NCBI GenBank assembly: GCA_002692965.1
Contig: NZNC01000015.1
Location: 620,001-684,000 of the forward strand
Origin: Haliea sp.
GTDB taxonomy: Bacteria; Pseudomonadota; Gammaproteobacteria; Pseudomonadales; Halieaceae
Length of the DNA: 64,000 bases
Reading direction: 5' to 3'
Of this stretch, positions 61,515-64,000 are shown piece by piece (position 1 is the first letter of the stretch; each line of letters opens with the position of its first letter). The translations under genes were made by a program, and so were the position numbers. The notes under the pieces were generated by a model. That model was not told the DNA's origin and ran no database searches. It worked only from the letters and a program-made list of their open reading frames with translations.

Positions 61515-62840
61515 ATGGTGGAAAACAGGGGGCTGGTTCGTCTGGCTTTGCGCCTGGCGCTGATGGTGGAGTCGGACGACGCGGAGGTTCGCCTGCTGTT
61601 GTCCAGGGCCCGGACTGCTATCAAACAGGGGGATGACCGCGAACAGGCGCTGCTGGCTGACGAGCTCACTCGCTGCTGCCTGGCAAGGGTGGGAGAAGGC
61701 GAGCACAGAGCTGTGCCATCCGGTGCAGAAGGTGCCTCGCCGCGTGGACTGCGCCGTCTCTTCGGCCGTCGCGCGGGAGATGCACGTGAGCCACCGGCAC
61801 TTCAGAGCCTGGCTCCCGTGGTCGAGCGCATTGCAGTCCAGGTTGAGCGATTGCATGGTCAGCCCGACCGGGCGGCACGCATCCGCGGTCTGCTTGCGGG
61901 ACTGGATCACGACGGCTCCCTGGCAATCCTCAGCAGCGGCTTGATCTCGGAGCTGGATGCGGTCGAGCATGCCGCCTTGCAACACACTCAGCGCACGACC
62001 AGTGTACTGGACCACTTCAGCGCACAACTGGACAACTTTGAAGCTTCGCTCAGTGGTCTGCAGGTCTCCTCAGGCGAAGCCTACTCCCGTTCTGAACAAT
62101 TGACACGGGAGGTCGACACCGATGTCTCTGACCTCGGGCAGGCGGCCCCCGGGGCAGATATCGGTGTCCTGCGCGAAATGGTGGAGCAGCGCATCAGCAG
62201 CATACGGGGAAACCTCCTGCGTTACCTCGCAGAAGAGCGCCGGCAGCACGAGGCAACTCAACAGCAGCTCAGCGAGCTCACGCGGCAGGTGCAGGACATG
62301 GAGAAAGAGTCCGCACAGTTGCGCTCCGAGGTCGAGCAGAAAACCGAGCTTGCCATGCGCGACCCGCTTACCGGGGTTCACAACCGCACGGCGTTCGAGC
62401 TAAGGGCCGATGGGCTGCTGGCGGAATGTCGTCAGCGCGGGATGCCGCTGTCGGTCGGCTTTGTCGACTGCAACCGTTTCAAACAGATCAACGACACGTT
62501 TGGTCATGCAGCGGGCGACCTGGTGCTGAACACCGTGGCGGAGGTGCTGGTGTCCCGCGCGCGCAGTTCCGATTTCGTCTGCCGCTATGGCGGCGACGAG
62601 TTCGTGCTGCTGCTGCCGGATACGCCGGCTCGGGGTGCCGAGGCGCTGGCGAGGGATATTTACAGATTGGTCTCCGCGCGCAATTTCAACGACGACGGTC
62701 GTCCAGTCGAGGTCACGGTATCCCTGGGGTTGACCGAGGCCCGTCCGGAAGACTCCCTGCAGACGCTTCTGCAGCGGGCCGATCAGGCCATGTACACGGC
62801 GAAGAAGCAGCAGCCGGAGCAGATCGTGGTACTGAAGTAG
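61515..62840 (+). CDS. Soluble diguanylate cyclase (GGDEF)
   Basis: A 441-residue cytoplasmic protein that should make cyclic-di-GMP. The ATG at 61515 is chosen for its purine-rich GAGGGAAGGGG site. The N-terminal 265 residues are helical with no known sensor domain, ending in a coiled coil (ERRQHEATQQQLSELTRQVQ). The GGDEF domain (about 275-435) has YGGDEFVLLLP and an inhibitory RxxD site five residues before it (RSSD). The usual DxD before FK reads DCN (VDCNRFKQIND); the first, metal-binding Asp is kept. It lies 28 bases after the FlhB-like gene, probably in the same operon. Confidence 0.9.
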   Translation: MVENRGLVRLALRLALMVESDDAEVRLLLSRARTAIKQGDDREQALLADELTRCCLARVGEGEHRAVPSGAEGASPRGLRRLFGRRAGDAREPPALQSLAPVVERIAVQVERLHGQPDRAARIRGLLAGLDHDGSLAILSSGLISELDAVEHAALQHTQRTTSVLDHFSAQLDNFEASLSGLQVSSGEAYSRSEQLTREVDTDVSDLGQAAPGADIGVLREMVEQRISSIRGNLLRYLAEERRQHEATQQQLSELTRQVQDMEKESAQLRSEVEQKTELAMRDPLTGVHNRTAFELRADGLLAECRQRGMPLSVGFVDCNRFKQINDTFGHAAGDLVLNTVAEVLVSRARSSDFVCRYGGDEFVLLLPDTPARGAEALARDIYRLVSARNFNDDGRPVEVTVSLGLTEARPEDSLQTLLQRADQAMYTAKKQQPEQIVVLK

Positions 62841-62844
62841 CTCC

Positions 62845-63522
62845 CTAGGGGGTTTCGCCGTGACGCAGGAACTGTCGGGTATCCAGCATCAGCTCGCGCA
62901 GGGCGGGGTCGGCCTTGCTGGCTTCGAGCAGGGCGTCTGCGCCGACTTCACCGGCGACAAAGGCCGCCACCAGGTCCAGTAGCACCGGTGTCATTTTGGG
63001 CTGGTGGTCCCAGCGCGGCGCGTCCACCAGGTTGCCGGTGACCCGGCCACCCCGCAGCTGCAGCCAGTAGCCGCCACAGTCGGGCAGGTAGTAGTCGCGT
63101 TCCCGGCCATAGCTGATATTGGGAGTCGCGGGGTCAAAGCCGCCGGGGGGCACCTCCTCGATGCGCGTCAGGGCCATGACCCATTCGCTGCCAGGGGGAA
63201 AGTCGTCGGCGTCGGGGCGACAGTAGTTCCTGGCCCGCAGCCAGATGCGAACGGGGTTCTGGTATTCCGTGCCGCGGAGAATGTCAGCCACCTCCAGATC
63301 GATGGAGTTGCCCTTGCGCGCCACCACTTCGCCGCTGATTACCAGGTCCGCGCCGGCCTGGACGTCGCTGAAGCTCCCCTGCCAGAGACAGCTGCAGCGT
63401 GCCTCGGGCCCCGGATCCGTCTCTTCGTCAGCCTGCTCCGCCAGGGCACTGGCTGCGGGCAGTGCAAGGCAGACTGGCAGCAACAGTCTCGACAGCCAGT
63501 GCAGCACGATCGACCTGCGCAT
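62845..63522 (-). CDS. Secreted protein of unknown function, possible NTR-like fold
   Basis: A 225-residue protein with a signal peptide (LLLPVCLALPAASALA). The mature N-terminal part has CSCLWQGSFSDVQAGADLVI and SGEVVARKGNSIDLEVADIL, then RNYCRPD and YYLPDCGGYW: a Cys-x-Cys start followed by an exported beta-barrel-like pattern reminiscent of netrin/TIMP-type domains. This is a pattern impression, not a family match. It follows hemB by nine bases on the same strand, so it may be co-transcribed. No function can be given. Confidence 0.75.
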   Translation of the reverse strand: MRRSIVLHWLSRLLLPVCLALPAASALAEQADEETDPGPEARCSCLWQGSFSDVQAGADLVISGEVVARKGNSIDLEVADILRGTEYQNPVRIWLRARNYCRPDADDFPPGSEWVMALTRIEEVPPGGFDPATPNISYGRERDYYLPDCGGYWLQLRGGRVTGNLVDAPRWDHQPKMTPVLLDLVAAFVAGEVGADALLEASKADPALRELMLDTRQFLRHGETP

Positions 63523-63531
63523 CGCGGCTGC

Positions 63532-64000
<469 letters not shown>

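Overview
The window is a high-GC stretch of a gammaproteobacterial chromosome. Ubiquinone-type metabolism (coq7), an mrcB-lpoP pair, a Pseudomonas/Vibrio-style polar flagellar gene order (FleQ, FleS-FleR, sigma54 and FliA control; FlhF and FleN for polar placement) and a PomAB-like, probably sodium-driven stator point to a marine gammaproteobacterium, perhaps of the Halieaceae/Cellvibrionales type. That placement is inference; no rRNA gene is present to confirm it.

Layout. 1-2422 holds the end of purH, then purD and coq7. 2419-5627 (minus) is an aroQ-accB-accC-prmA operon for dehydroquinate dehydratase, the acetyl-CoA carboxylase biotin subunits and ribosomal protein L11 methylation. 5829-9308 has dsbD diverging from a periplasmic copper chaperone gene (PCuAC) and a DUF2333 gene. 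9339-12109 has a pentapeptide-repeat gene and polB (DNA polymerase II). The 557-base gap 12110-12666 carries two copies of a striking palindromic element: the same 56-base core in each, enclosed by long inverted arms that are unique to each copy. 12667-18702 holds a PfkB-type kinase, mrcB with its likely activator lipoprotein lpoP, a ModF-like double ABC protein and a Nudix hydrolase.

18666-62840 is one nearly continuous motility region of about 44 kb: flgN, flgM and flgA (minus); flgBCDEFGHIJKL; fliC, flaG, fliD, fliS and a fliT-like gene; a short fleQ; fleSR; fliEFGHIJ; fliK; fliLMNOPQR; flhBAF; fleN; fliA; motCD; then a PilZ gene with pomBA (minus); and finally an operon of a second FliK-like protein, an orphan FlhB C-terminal domain and a diguanylate cyclase. 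Good sigma54 (-24/-12) promoter matches sit before flgA, flgB (weaker), fliD, fleSR, fliK (two in tandem) and fliL. Sigma28 (FliA) promoters with the same -10 octamer sit before fliC and flgM. This reads as a transcriptional cascade: short FleQ with sigma54, then FleSR with sigma54, then FliA with late genes, with FlgM holding FliA until the hook is complete.

Unusual points: fleQ lacks the N-terminal receiver-like domain of its family; two small hairpins with GGA loops (CsrA/RsmA-like) lie at the start of fleQ; no chemotaxis genes occur between fliA and motC, where Pseudomonas has them, and FliM has a degraded CheY-binding N-terminus and an altered GGxG motif; and the FlhB-like orphan starts exactly where FlhB would be cut, beside a second FliK and a cyclic-di-GMP synthase. 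The window ends with a secreted protein of unknown function and the 3' part of hemB.
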